This document shows positions 41,241-51,941 of a DNA stretch of 64,000 nt, one piece after another. Numbering within the stretch: position 1 is the stretch's first letter; every line of letters starts with the position of its first letter. Under the pieces are notes generated by a model. It was not told the DNA's origin. It worked only from the letters and a program-made list of their open reading frames with translations, and did not search any database. Made by a program: the position numbers and the translations under genes. This DNA is from Branchipolynoe longqiensis (lineage: Eukaryota; Annelida; Polychaeta; Phyllodocida; Polynoidae): the NCBI GenBank assembly GCA_030323885.1, contig CM059193.1, positions 71,205,997-71,269,996 of the forward strand. The letters are read 5' to 3'.

Positions 41241-44200
41241 CACCCTATTCACGCGCGACCTAATTAGGCATCAGAACGAGGCTGAGTAAGCGTCGGTATT
41301 GGAAATGGCCATAAGACACTACTGTGTGCTGATGTGTATGAACTACTACATAAATTAAAGGAGTAAAATTTGAAGGTATTAACTTTTGAAACTATCATAA
41401 TCATTTTTGCTGACCTTTTTTTCTATTTATTGATCAATTTTCATGAAGATTGAGTGATGATCAGATGCATTTCAGTATAGTGCGGTATGTAATGTAAGGA
41501 AAACAGCTCCCATAGGATTTTTGTGCTAAAATTGATTTTTTTTGCAGTTCTTGCTTCAATAGGGTTCATGCTAACAGAAAATGATGGGGTCCAAATTGTC
41601 AGACCCCTCCCCCCTTCGTGGGGAGTCATTTCTGTTTTGAGACCCCCCGCAACTGGCCATTCATCTATCTCCGGAAGTTATTGACCGATTTTCATACTTG
41701 AAGTGTCGATTTGTAGGTTTTCAGGTAAGCTGAGTTGATTTGTAGCACTTATAAAGCAACCGGAAGTTTCCTTCTTGCACTTCCGGTCAGTATATAGGGT
41801 CTCGCTCCGTATCCTCACCATGTATGATCAGATTTTCACAATTTGTGAGACTTTTGTAAAGAACTCTGAGCTGATTCATTGCAAAGTTCCTCTGGGAGAG
41901 TTATTGAAGTATTTGCTGGCAAAACTGTCAAATCCGACATCGAAATTCTGAAGAATCAGTACGCTATTCATTGATGTCCATATATGGAGTATCCTCCCGA
42001 ATAGTATTTGCACAGTCACCGCCATAGCATTTACAGAGTGGAGTGCAGGGCAGGCCATTCTTCAAGCAGCTACACCTAATTCCCTTGCACCCTGATTTGC
42101 AGCCACATTTGACGAGTTCAACTATAGCCCGTGGGGAAGGCAAAGCAAGACATCTCACTGGAACATACACCTCTTTTTCCAATTTCCATCCATTTTCTTC
42201 AATTCGAGGAAGGGCCAGATAATCATCTGGGTATGATTTGTCCCGCATTGTGATGTAGTTTGCATGGATGATATGTGGAAGCAATGCAGCATGATTTGGT
42301 GGAAGCATCTCGCCTTCCAAGTTCTTTGACCGGAACAACTCCCACCTGAGTGCTGGTAGGGTTGTTGGACCTTTTGAACTGTAGACGCAACACACGAAAG
42401 TCTCCAATGCCATCACCTGTGTGGGAAGCTTGCCATCATTCATCTCATCAGGAATGGAAATACATCCTAATGCCTTGAAGCAGTCAATGGCAGGGTCATC
42501 TTCATCAAGCTTCAGGTATGCATTAACCCATGATACCAATGAATTTGCCTCCCCAGTCAGCACCAGAGAAGTTGTGGAGTCTAAGGAGACCTTGACATTT
42601 GCGACAGCCAATAACCTGAACTCTCTCAAAGATGTCTATTTCATGTTTCTTCATTCCTTTGCCAGTATGAAACGACAAGGATGTGGGAAATGTTATTTGC
42701 TGCTGGCGACCAGATCAACTAGGAGCAGGAGTAAGTCAGTGTCAGGTGACCATACGCAGATCCGTCGTGAAGCACCACAGACTGCAGATGAAAGGACTTG
42801 GTTTGGAATTAGTGTGTCAGCCTCTTCATACCCGAAACCACGACCCTTGATATGAGTATCATACACGACAACCAGCACAAATGAACATTTGCTTGCAAAA
42901 TAGTCCAGCAGTCCCTGGCCAAACAGGCATCTGAGTTTCCTCTTTGTTGTTGATGCTGACATAGTGAGCTTCATTTCGGGATGAACTTCATACTCAATGG
43001 ATGTAGTCAATCGCTTCTGTCGGGTCTTGTTCTTCAACGACTGATCCATGTATCGATCGAACACAACTCGACCCTCATTATAATGGCCATCATCGCTTCT
43101 ATGCGCTTTTTGAATGCATCCTCAAGGTGTGAAAGCTTCAGCATCTTTGGCGTCTTTGTCATAGTCTGAAGTACACCCATCGCATCAATGATCAGAACTT
43201 TGACTGGGGGATCTTCCTGCACTATGCCAGGCACTGGCAGAACATCAAGGGACTCGACCGTGGCATCTTCAACTGCGTGCATCAGACTGCCTTTGTCAGC
43301 TGGGATGTAAGGGATCCATCAACAGCACAGAGAGAGCGGGGCACCATCGACATCTCATACTTGCCAATAGTCTCCTCAAGTTTTGGAACTAAACCTGGTC
43401 GGCTTCCTTGGATGGTTAGAAATCTGCCCAGTAATTCACGCTCCTTGCGCAACTTGATGACCTTATCTCCAATGCATCCTTTCATTATCTCCATCCAATT
43501 TGAAAAGGCCTTCAGCTTGAACTTCTTCATCTTGTCCCAAACCGAGAGAGTTGATGTGGAGGTCAAACGTTCATAAACAAACTCTTCGAAGCGCTTCTGA
43601 GCCTTCTCTGCATAGTGTAGAATATCATGCTTTGCCTCCTCCTGGCCGTACCGATCCCTCAGCACTTGAAGGTCGCCCTCGTCCTCGTGGAGCACAAATA
43701 TGTGAATCAGTTCAGGGTCGCTTACTAAGGCGTTCAATCTTAAACCGGAAATGACCCCCAACGAAGGGGGGAGGGGTCTGAAAATTTGGACCCCATCATT
43801 TTCTGTTAGCCTGAACCCTATTGAAGCCAGAACTGCACAAAAATCAATTTTAGCACAAAAATCCTATGGGAATACATATCATACTGCACTAGTAGGCAAT
43901 GTCAACAAAGTCATTCACCTTGGCTGCCAATCTTTTCTTAAATTCAAAATTGCATAACTTTCTTAATATAGATATATTAAAAAAATATATTTCAACCCTT
44001 TTAAAGCTTTTATTAATTTGTAATTACTAAGACTAGTTGTTTAACTGTGTTGCACAGATAGCGACGCTGACAGTGCTGCATTACATGATACTGCCATAAC
44101 TATGCAGACTTGAAGTTGAGCGTCACATTGTAGTTAAAGAATGGGAAAAATCACCATGCAAGGGTCACCCAATCTTCGTGAAAATTGGCCAATAGATAGA

Positions 44201-44366
44201 AAACAGGTATGCAAAGATGAATATGTTACTTTCAAAAATGAATACCCTCAAATTTGAGTGATTTCGAGAGGTTTTGGTCAACAAAAAAGTGTTCACATTA
44301 CTTTACATACAGCGGCACCTCGCAGACGCGTAAGTGCCCTCGGTCTGGTTTCAACATGAATAGGGT
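41241..44366 (-). mobile_element. TIR DNA transposon with PIN/XPG-like and CXC-like domains (Academ-like)
   Basis: Ends CACCCTATTCA and TGAATAGGGTG are perfect inverted repeats, each flanked by AATT, giving a 4-bp target duplication. Further in, diverged long inverted repeats match: GACCCCTCCCCCCTTCGTGG (41605) against the inverse at 43765, and CAATTTTCATGAAGATTG (41435) against the inverse near 44172. The interior encodes one protein on the minus strand. Academ transposons are reported to have short 3-4 bp duplications and an XPG-type nuclease; that assignment is inference. Confidence 0.7.
41964..43761 (-). pseudogene. Transposon protein: PIN/XPG-like nuclease plus CXC cysteine cluster, frameshifted
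   Basis: Pieces in order: 43761-43282 (159 codons, mostly helical, ending SLCAVDGSLTSQLTKA), 43282-43034 (VKVLIIDAMGVLQTMTKTP), 43064-42693 (VVVYDTHIKGRGFGYEEADT then VWSPDTDLLLLLVDLVA), a shifted stretch with NFSGADWGGKFIGI, and 42629-41964. The last ends with nine Cys (CGCKSGCKGIRCSC ... CKCYGGDC), like a CXC/tesmin cluster. The EEADT, SPDTD and GADxxxKF boxes supply the acidic residues expected of a PIN/XPG active site. At least three frameshifts remain. No standard DDE/D transposase was recognised. Confidence 0.65.
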
Positions 44367-44394
44367 GAATTGATGATCACACCCAACTCTGTGA

Positions 44395-44535
44395 GTCCTT
44401 GTATAGTCTGATAATTTTGAGTTTCTGCCATATTTTTAATGTAATTATATTAGATTAGTCATTATAATCTACATTACTTTAGTTCGAAATAACTTTTATT
44501 TTAAATGGTTAAATTTGGAAATATTTGCTGCTGCA
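44395..44535 (+). mobile_element. MITE family 1 fragment
   Basis: TATAGTCTGATAATTTTGAG, then ATTATAATCTACATTACTTT and GAAATAACTTTTATTTTAAA correspond to the first ~140 bp of the family; the remainder is absent. Confidence 0.6.
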
Positions 44536-44911
44536 TGGACACTGCTGTGACACCCTTCCCCGCCGCTCACTCCCCCCTCCCACCGCATCCTCTCCATTCA
44601 GTAAACACATAATATAATCGAAACACTTTTGGCCTTTGAGACACAGCGACCAATCAATCAATCCTTCAAACTCTTCAGTGGAGAAAGCTTTCGACGCTAT
44701 GAGCTTATATTAGGAATATATAAACTCTTAACTAATGTGATGTTATTGCTTAGTAAATCTTGGGCCTATGCGCAAAACCTGCCCGACCCAAATAGGCCTA
44801 CGACTACAAGGCTACTCTCCTAATCATGGATCACTATTTTACCACTGCTGAAGTTCTTCATTAAAAACACGGTGGACATTGTAGCTCTCGCTGGCGACAA
44901 CTGTTCACATG

Positions 44912-45852
44912 TATGGCCCTGTCACACTACAAAGTAATGCGGTAGCATAAGCCGATGTAGGTGAAATTTGGCCATTATGTCGAGATACATTACTCGTTCA
45001 TTAAGCCTACGTCGAGATACGTTGAGTTACATCAAGTTACGTTGAGATACGGTGACACACTTCAAGGTTTTGGACATACCCAAAACTTTCGACATACCTC
45101 GACGTAAAGACCATTGTGTTGGGTTACATTGTGCTCACATTAGGCTTACGCTGAGATATGTTAGATGTTCGTTAGAGCTACGTTGAGCTACGTCGACTTA
45201 CGGTAGACTGATGGAGAGCTGGGAGGAACGCGAAGCCCGCGCGCTGACAATGTGGTGTAAACGTATCTCGACGTAGGTCTAACGTGTCTCTGACGTGTGT
45301 CTAACGTTAATCTAACGTAAGTCTAACATGTCTTGACGTATTCGACGTAGTTGATGAATGGCTGGCGCGCGCATAACATATGTAACCCACTCCAACGTTC
45401 TTCAAACATAAGCGAAAGTGCTGTGAACATGGTGTGAACGTTTTGGCTCGGTGTCCGTATGCTGAGCACGCTGGACTGTCGTTAGACCGACAGTGCTCAC
45501 TCACGGGCCTGACGTTGACTCACGTTACAAATTATGCCAGAGTCACACATAGCTACATTAGGGTGGGCGTAATTACATGAGTCCTATGCTGAGCCGTTGC
45601 TAGGGTTTAGCTAGGCTAACGCTGTGCGTGCTGGAGGCTCGTTAGCTTTACATTGGGCCTTTTTTTTACGTTCTAACTCGTTGAGACACGTTACAACTAT
45701 GTTGGACCAACGTTTCGCCTACGTCCACTATGTTGCACTGACATCCAATTTGGCCATGAAACGCAGATAATTTATACGTATCTCAACGTAAAAAAGTGAT
45801 TTTTACGTTGCCCACTCGCTGGCCAGTTACGTCGTAGTGTGACAGGGGTATA
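44912..45852. mobile_element. TIR element built of ACGT-rich motifs, family 8a (about 940 bp)
   Basis: Ends TATGGCCCTGTCACACTAC and GTAGTGTGACAGGGGTATA are inverted repeats. The interior is a mosaic of TACGTTGAGATACG-, CGACGTA- and TCTAACGT-type words in both orientations, with no gene. Confidence 0.85.
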
Positions 45853-46550
45853 GACCTAATCCACGCGAGATGTGTCAGATCCTTCCATCCCCTCCCGGTG
45901 CTCCCCCCTCACCCTCCCACCCTTAGCTCCGAACACACAGGCACACAGACATCTTACCACTAAGCTGCCGGCGCAACTCTCGTTACTGATTGGTTGCACT
46001 TGAACATATTCCCTCTGTCCGCACAGGAAATTACAGTTCACCACTATTGGCATGTTCAAGAAACAATTCTCCAACTCTCTCTCCGTTCACCTCATCTCTC
46101 TCTCTCACTTCTTTTCATTTAAGATACAACTAATACATTTTTTGTTGGGTAAAACACTAACCCGATAAATGGAAATTTATTCTTCATCGATATATTGTGG
46201 GTTTTCCTTTTAAGAATAACAGTCCAACAGCTAGTAACGTGGACTCACTCAGATCAGGTGCGAATTAATTTAAACCAAATCAAATTTACCACAACAATTC
46301 ACTCAGCCACAAGTCCGTTCCAAATACCTCACAGAGAAACATATATTACACATATTTATATGTTGTATATGAACGGAATTTACGCAAGTCTTTTTCACCA
46401 TTTATTAAAATAGAGTATACTGAAAGTACAATTATTGCTATTGAAAATATCTATGTGAGCTTATTTCACCTTATTGATTGGGAGAGGGGATTCAGGATGA
46501 GCAGAAAGGAAATGCATATTTCCAATTTTAATATACTTTTTTTAAATGAT
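45853..46550. other. No recognisable gene
   Basis: AT-rich spacer with a CTCTCTCT run near 46095. No exon or repeat family recognised. Confidence 0.4.
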
Positions 46551-46551
46551 G

Positions 46552-46930
46552 GACGGGATGGTTGAATAGGTAGAGCCCTCGCTTCCCATGCGGGATGACA
46601 TGGGTTCAATTCCAGGCCGAGTCGAATTAAGGACTTACAACTTCATACTAATGTCGTCTTGGCGATGCAAACATACCTCTTGCCATTCCGGGGGTAGCGT
46701 CCTAACCATTAGACCATCTAGCCTCCCTGGTGCAATCATTCTATTTACGCCTCCCTGTCTATGTGGATTCTTGTGTGATATGTCAGTGAATCCTACCTTG
46801 TGAATACTACCTTGTCGGGCCTTGGTATTACTAGAATAGGGCAAGAACTGGTTGGCTCAGTAACATATCAGGATAATGTGACTGAGTGAGATATGTCATG
46901 GTTCTAGTTAGTTACTCGTGCAGCCCTGTT
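46552..46930 (+). mobile_element. SINE family A split by an inverted family B SINE
   Basis: Head: GGTTGAATAGGTAGAGCCCT and GGGTTCAATTCCAGGCCGAG. Body resumes at 46812 (CGGGCCTTGGTATTACTAGA). Between, 46660-46805 is family B on the minus strand (CTTGCCATTCCGGGGGTAGC; CTAACCATTAGACCATCTAG). Confidence 0.8.
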
Positions 46931-47457
46931 ACTATTATAGGGTTGCGGTATAACCCATTAGAAAAGGTGTCGGAAGTCTGGGATTTACCTTTGCCATATA
47001 GAGGCATTGGTACATACTAATGAATGTAAACCAACATTTTAGATAATGGTTAGTATTGTAGTATTCATACTATTACTTGACTGTTATTCACATTTATTTT
47101 TATATGTAATTACTATGGACCAAAGTATGTAACTACCATAATGCTGAGTCTGAAATAAAGTATTGAATTGAATTGAAATGAATTATGGATATAATCCCAT
47201 GAATTTACAATAAAATACGCCAAATATATGGTTCCAATGCTTGCTTTTCATAACCCTCTAGATCTACCTCTTCTTTATGCCAAAGCTGTTTTTGCTCAGA
47301 ATTAGCCGTGGGGGGTACTTTTATCTAGGCTCTGGTATGACTGTATCCTAGTGGTACAACACTAAAATTGCTATGAGTGCTCACTCTCAAAAGCTGGTAT
47401 ACCTACCTGTCCTGATATAGCCTACTGATCTCAGATATCGATTTGACGTAACATCTC

Positions 47458-47790
47458 CACCCGACGCGGTGGTCGAATCGATAGAGCGCAGGCTCCCCGT
47501 GCAGAAGGTTAGAAGTTCGATTCCTGGTCGAGTTAAACCAATAACTTACTAGATTGATACGTGTCGCTACCTAGCCTGGCACTTGGCATTAATTGGAAAA
47601 GGCAATGACTTGTTAGCTCAGTATTAGAATAACGTGGCTGAGTGGGAAGTCGGGTCATGGTGCCAGCGGGCTGGTATCTCAGTGGGGAAGCGCTATAAAG
47701 TCGCCATGCGCGCGCACTGTCACAAGTCGGTATCCGTCCTGATATCACCTTAGATGTAGCCAGGACGTGAAACTCAAACTAACAACCATA
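47458..47790 (+). mobile_element. SINE family A, full length
   Basis: Head GGTGGTCGAATCGATAGAGC and B-box-like AGAAGTTCGATTCCTGGTCG, complete body, tail TAGATGTAGCCAGGACGTGA AACTC. Confidence 0.87.
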
Positions 47791-48019
47791 GCATCCCAAT
47801 CACTCCTTTGAGACAAATATTCAATATAGGCATAGCATAGCCAAATATTCAGAACACAAACATGTAAACTACATTGGATTTACCGAGGATGTGAAGGGTG
47901 CTGATTTGTTGGTATGTTGGCTCCTGTTTGGATATACTGCCCCAATGTATTATAGTCGCAATCCACGCAGGGAAACCACCATCATATAAGCACTTGAACC
48001 CGTCAACATATCACTTGTG

Positions 48020-48194
48020 GGAGGCATTCGACTGGGCCTCTCTATGCGAATATCAAAATATTTCCTTACAAATTCCTATTCGACTGGGACCGGAAGTGGG
48101 TTTCTATACGTATATATGATTTGGATGTGTGTTGTGGCTCCATCCGTTCCATCCATAAATCTTGCGGATAGAAAGGTCCTAGTCAAATGCCTCC
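48020..48194 (+). mobile_element. MITE family 7
   Basis: GGAGGCATTCGACTGGGCCT and the inverse CCTAGTCAAATGCCTCC; the interior matches 19470-19638 in reverse. No protein. Confidence 0.85.
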
Positions 48195-48899
48195 ATTAAC
48201 TTTACTGGCAAGTTTTTTTTGTGGTAGAAGACTTGTTTGTGTCTGATATATCACGACGTTGTATGTTGTTTTGTTTTGGGGAGTTTTCAGTCGCATTGGT
48301 GCGCTGAAGGCTGCAAATCTGCAGCACTGAATGGGCACCACTGAAAGCAGTCCCATGTGGTCGGGAGTTGGCTTCCGGGACGACGTTGTACAGACATAAT
48401 CTGCATCCTTCTCACCGGAAGTATATTATTAGGTCATCCTCACTGGAATTTACGTTAACACTCGTCACTTGATGCTGACGTAAGTGATGTATTACTTCCT
48501 ACAGGCGGGACAGACGCTTGTACGGTTGCCAAGCAATCGGGACAAAGTTATATATGTAATGCCATGGATACCGCATATCCAGCTTCACATCAACAACAAG
48601 TTGCAATTCATGGACATCAAATCACTATTCAATCTAAGCATAATTCATCGGATGTTAAGGCAAATTAAAATGACTCATTGAATGAGTTCTTGTTAACAGA
48701 AAGGCCATGTCCTATATAGACACGTTGACCAGTTGTCACATGAAGTTCACCTGGAAGCGTCCCGGTGTAACGATTTCAATTTCCGCCCTTTTCAAGTTCC
48801 TCCCGGGAATCTGAAAACGTTTTTAATTTCCCTCTGGTGAAATTGAAAACGTTTTCAGATTCCTGGGTGGGAAATTAAAAACAGTTTTCAGATTCCTTG

Positions 48900-49185
48900 G
48901 TTTTGTGTGTGTGTGTGTGTGTGGGGGGGGGGGGGTGTTATTTCCTACCTCTATTCACACAGCGGCTGGCTTGGTTTTGCGGGCTATTACATTCCTTTAA
49001 TTGTTTCATATATCTCACGGAGGGGGGGGGGGGGACATTTGTTTAATAATTTTTGTTGTTATCTCTGAGGGGGGGGGGGACTTTTATTTATCTTTTCTTG
49101 CCTGGGGGGGGGGGATTATTTTAATCATTCTGTTTGTATCTCTGATATTTCCTACTGCAGGAGGGGGGGGGGGATTATTTGATTA
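48900..49185 (+). repeat. (GT)n and recurrent poly-G tracts
   Basis: GTGTGTGTGTG then a G-run at 48922-48935, followed by four more 8-13 base G-runs at 49022, 49070, 49105 and 49165 in similar TTATTT contexts, suggesting an expanded degenerate repeat. Confidence 0.85.
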
Positions 49186-49554
49186 TGGGGGTACTTCTTT
49201 TTTTATATTTTGACTATCTCGATAGCACTCAGACAAACAAGATACACAGGAGAATTTATATTTCATATTTTTTAATAAGACTGAACAAATGCTAAATAGA
49301 TCACACATATCGAACTCCAAACAGCATCTTTTAAGACCCACATCACATATTCATAACAGTGTGCAAAGAATCAAAAGATTGAATGATATAGCTCAAGTAC
49401 TTCTCAGACCTCGGTCAAAGATGTTACGATCTTCTACTTAAAGGCGCTGTCACACTACGACGTTTCTCACGAACGCGCTTCGACGCGTGGTGACGTGTTG
49501 CCTTTTTGGGCGAAACGTCGGTACTCGTCCGGTACGTTACCGGCGCGTTATTCA

Positions 49555-49930
49555 TGTTGGCTGCAGGCTAACATGGGTAATTTGCACACGAGGCGATGTG
49601 CTATTTTTAGGTTACCTGCGGAATCTCACTACGGCTGCTTGGTCACTTCTCCGCGGGTCGCTGCACGGACAACTTCACTCACCCACCCACTTCGAAGTGG
49701 TTTGAGTGCTGTATGGGTCATTTGGCTCGCCCGAGATAGATGTCAGGTCATCAACAGCGATACCAGAAACAATTATTCTAACTGAACTGCTCTTGACTGA
49801 CCGGTACCCGGAACCATCCTGAACGTTACTGCTCAACCGCTTCTCGGTTATGATTTAATTTTATTATTATTAAATAAATATACCTTAAACGTTCTTCTGT
49901 TGTTGTTACCTGTGTCCGAGGGTGTGAATT
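49555..49930 (+). mobile_element. LTR-like terminal repeat, solo copy, nested
   Basis: TGTTGGCTGCAGGCTAACAT to CCGAGGGTGTGAATT, with AATAAA near 49875. Blocks match the minus-strand copy at 1331-1870 (for example GGTTGAGCAGTAACG and TTATGATTTAATTTT). Confidence 0.7.
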
Positions 49931-50157
49931 ACCGGCGCATCGGTACACGTTGAGGGATAGCAACGTGTGAATGGACACGTCGCCGAGCGTCGATCGTTTT
50001 GTGCTTGCACAAAACTTTCGACGCGCGCCAACGTGTTGGATCGCGCGTTACCGGAACGTGGGCAGGACGTGGATCCACGTTACTAGCGCGTTGCCGGCCC
50101 GCTCAAACCACGTTGAGCAACATCCATCAACGCTGGGGATTTTTCGCCAAACTGCGT

Positions 50158-50263
50158 TGGACGTGTTGCTGGCACGTCTTGACGTGTTGCTGGCGCGTCT
50201 TGACGTGTTGCTGGCGCGTATTGACGTGTTGCTGGCGCATCTTGACGTGTTGCTGGCGCGTCT
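50158..50263 (+). repeat. 21-bp minisatellite inside the TIR element
   Basis: Five units of GACGTGTTGCTGGCGCGTCT T with single-base variants. Confidence 0.95.
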
Positions 50264-50831
50264 GCCGCGTGCCTAACGTTACCCGGCGTTCTGTGAACCT
50301 TTAATGACGCGCTACCCCCACGCCATCGGCGCGCCGATAACACGCTAGGAACCCGCTGGCGGGACGTTGACACTTTGTTCCGCCGCACGTCGAACCCCGT
50401 TGGCCGCGCGCTCATAGCACGCTACTAACACGCTGCGCCCCGTCAAACTTTCTCCCAAACCGCCGAAGAGTTGGACGTTTGTCGACGGGTTGCAAATATT
50501 TTGCGCGTTGCCGGCACGCCGGTGAGAAACGTCATAGTCTGACAGGGCCTATGAAGTACCTTCCTTTCTCCTATGAAGTAGAGTTCTTTTTCTGTTTAAA
50601 AAAAACAATAGGTGATCTTATTTATACTAAGATTTAAGACTTACATATTTTAGTTATTATATGATTTAGGGACTTGCAGACAGATTTCACATATTGGTCG
50701 TTTCATGGTAAATGGGGCCAATGTAATGTGCTGTATTACAATACCATAATTGTATATTATATTTAAGTTTGTGCTGTCGATGATACAATATGATTGTTAT
50801 ATCAGCGACAGCGGTGGATTTTCTAGATAAT

Positions 50832-51065
50832 ACAGTATAACCCCGTTAAACCAAACTTGAAGGGACCCATCCACGCATGCGCAGAAGCGACAGCGTAGAG
50901 CTTAAACCAACGAAGACCCCAAACCGCAACATTGTGCAGTTTGAAAGCGTCGGTCGAATTTGGTGCATGCGCAAGGCATCCACGCATGTGGAGAAGCCAT
51001 AGTGTAGAGCTGAAACCGACGGAGACCCCAAACCGCAACACCTGTTGGCAAAACAAAGCAGACCA
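50832..51065. repeat. Pogo-type end and a diverged direct duplication
   Basis: CAGTATAACCCCGTTAAACC at 50832 looks like one end of a mariner/pogo element; no matching right end was found. Within, GCAGAAGCGACAGCGTAGAG...AGACCCCAAACCGCAAC is repeated at 50992-51041. Confidence 0.55.
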
Positions 51066-51289
51066 GTGTTGTTTTGTGTATAAATCAATAGAGAAATCCT
51101 TCAATTGAATTGATCATTTAAAAACTGTCAAATGTACTGAATCTCACTTTACCTGCCTAAGCTGCCTATAATCCGATGAACCTAAATCTTTCTCAACCAA
51201 AACATTTACTTCAGCTTCTAGAGCACGTATTAGTTCAGTGCTATGCTTTGCTCGAAAACTGGTAAAGCAAATCTTCTTTTTCTTAAATT

Positions 51290-51475
51290 AATTAAATGCA
51301 AAGCCAATGTCCAGCATGTCGGTATGCATACCAAACTCATTTTAGATGTCTTCAAAAGCCACCCTTTAAAATTAAATCTACTTCAAATTAAAGCATAAAT
51401 AATAGCCATCAACCTAATATATTCATCTAAAACATATTGGGGGGAAACCCAAAACCATCAGATTACGCAGCTTTA
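51290..51475 (-). mobile_element. MITE family 1, right half
   Basis: Ends AACCATCAGATTACGCAGCT TTAA, with AATATATTCATCTAAAACAT before it. The left terminal repeat is absent. Confidence 0.65.
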
Positions 51476-51530
51476 AGGGATTATGACTACTATAAGCTTT
51501 CTTTGTTGGAAAGCCAGTATCCTCCTACTC

Positions 51531-51941
51531 CCATCTGTGATATATGCGTAATAGACGTATAGACATGTGGCTAATATATGATAATGAGATGCAAAGGTTT
51601 GGACAAATGATTATGTAAATGAGATGACGTCATGGACAGTTTAGCGGGCGGTTTCAGCGAGCCCTGGGCCGTGAATAAACCATTCAGTATCCAGAAGTCA
51701 AAGTGTTCAGACGTTGTACTTTCACATACCCCACATCTGACACCATGTGAAAGTACGTCTGAACACTTTGACTTCTGGATACTGAATGGTTTATTCAAGG
51801 CCCAGGGCTCGCTGAACCCGCTGGCTAAACTTTCCATGACATCATCTCATTTACATAATCCTTTGTCCAAACCTTTGCATCTCATTATCATATATTAGCC
51901 ACATGCCTAGACGTCTATTACGCATATATCACACCATCTAC
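51531..51941. repeat. Long near-perfect palindrome (about 195-bp arms, 17-bp spacer)
   Basis: Left arm ends TACTTTCACAT at 51727 and right arm begins ATGTGAAAGTA at 51745. Arms match outward through GACTTCTGGATACTGAATGG, CTCATTTACATAAT and ATGCGTAATAGACGT, with a few mismatches and one small indel near 51762. Both strands therefore encode almost the same 88-codon open frame. Confidence 0.95.

Larger units (their letters stand above)
49441..50551. mobile_element. TIR element, family 8b, containing a solo LTR-like insert and a minisatellite
   Basis: GGCGCTGTCACACTACGACG TTTCTCAC at the left and GTGAGAAACGTCATAGTCTG ACAGGGCC at the right are inverted. It is CpG-rich throughout and related in end sequence and ACGT-motif style to 44912-45852. 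Confidence 0.85.

Noticed and set aside
41441..43957. Small mirrored frames at 41441-41629 and 43751-43957
   Set aside because: They are translations of the long inverted repeats of the Academ-like element, not genes.
51571..51898. Two 88-codon frames on opposite strands with nearly the same protein
   Set aside because: Direct consequence of the palindrome; no coding evidence.
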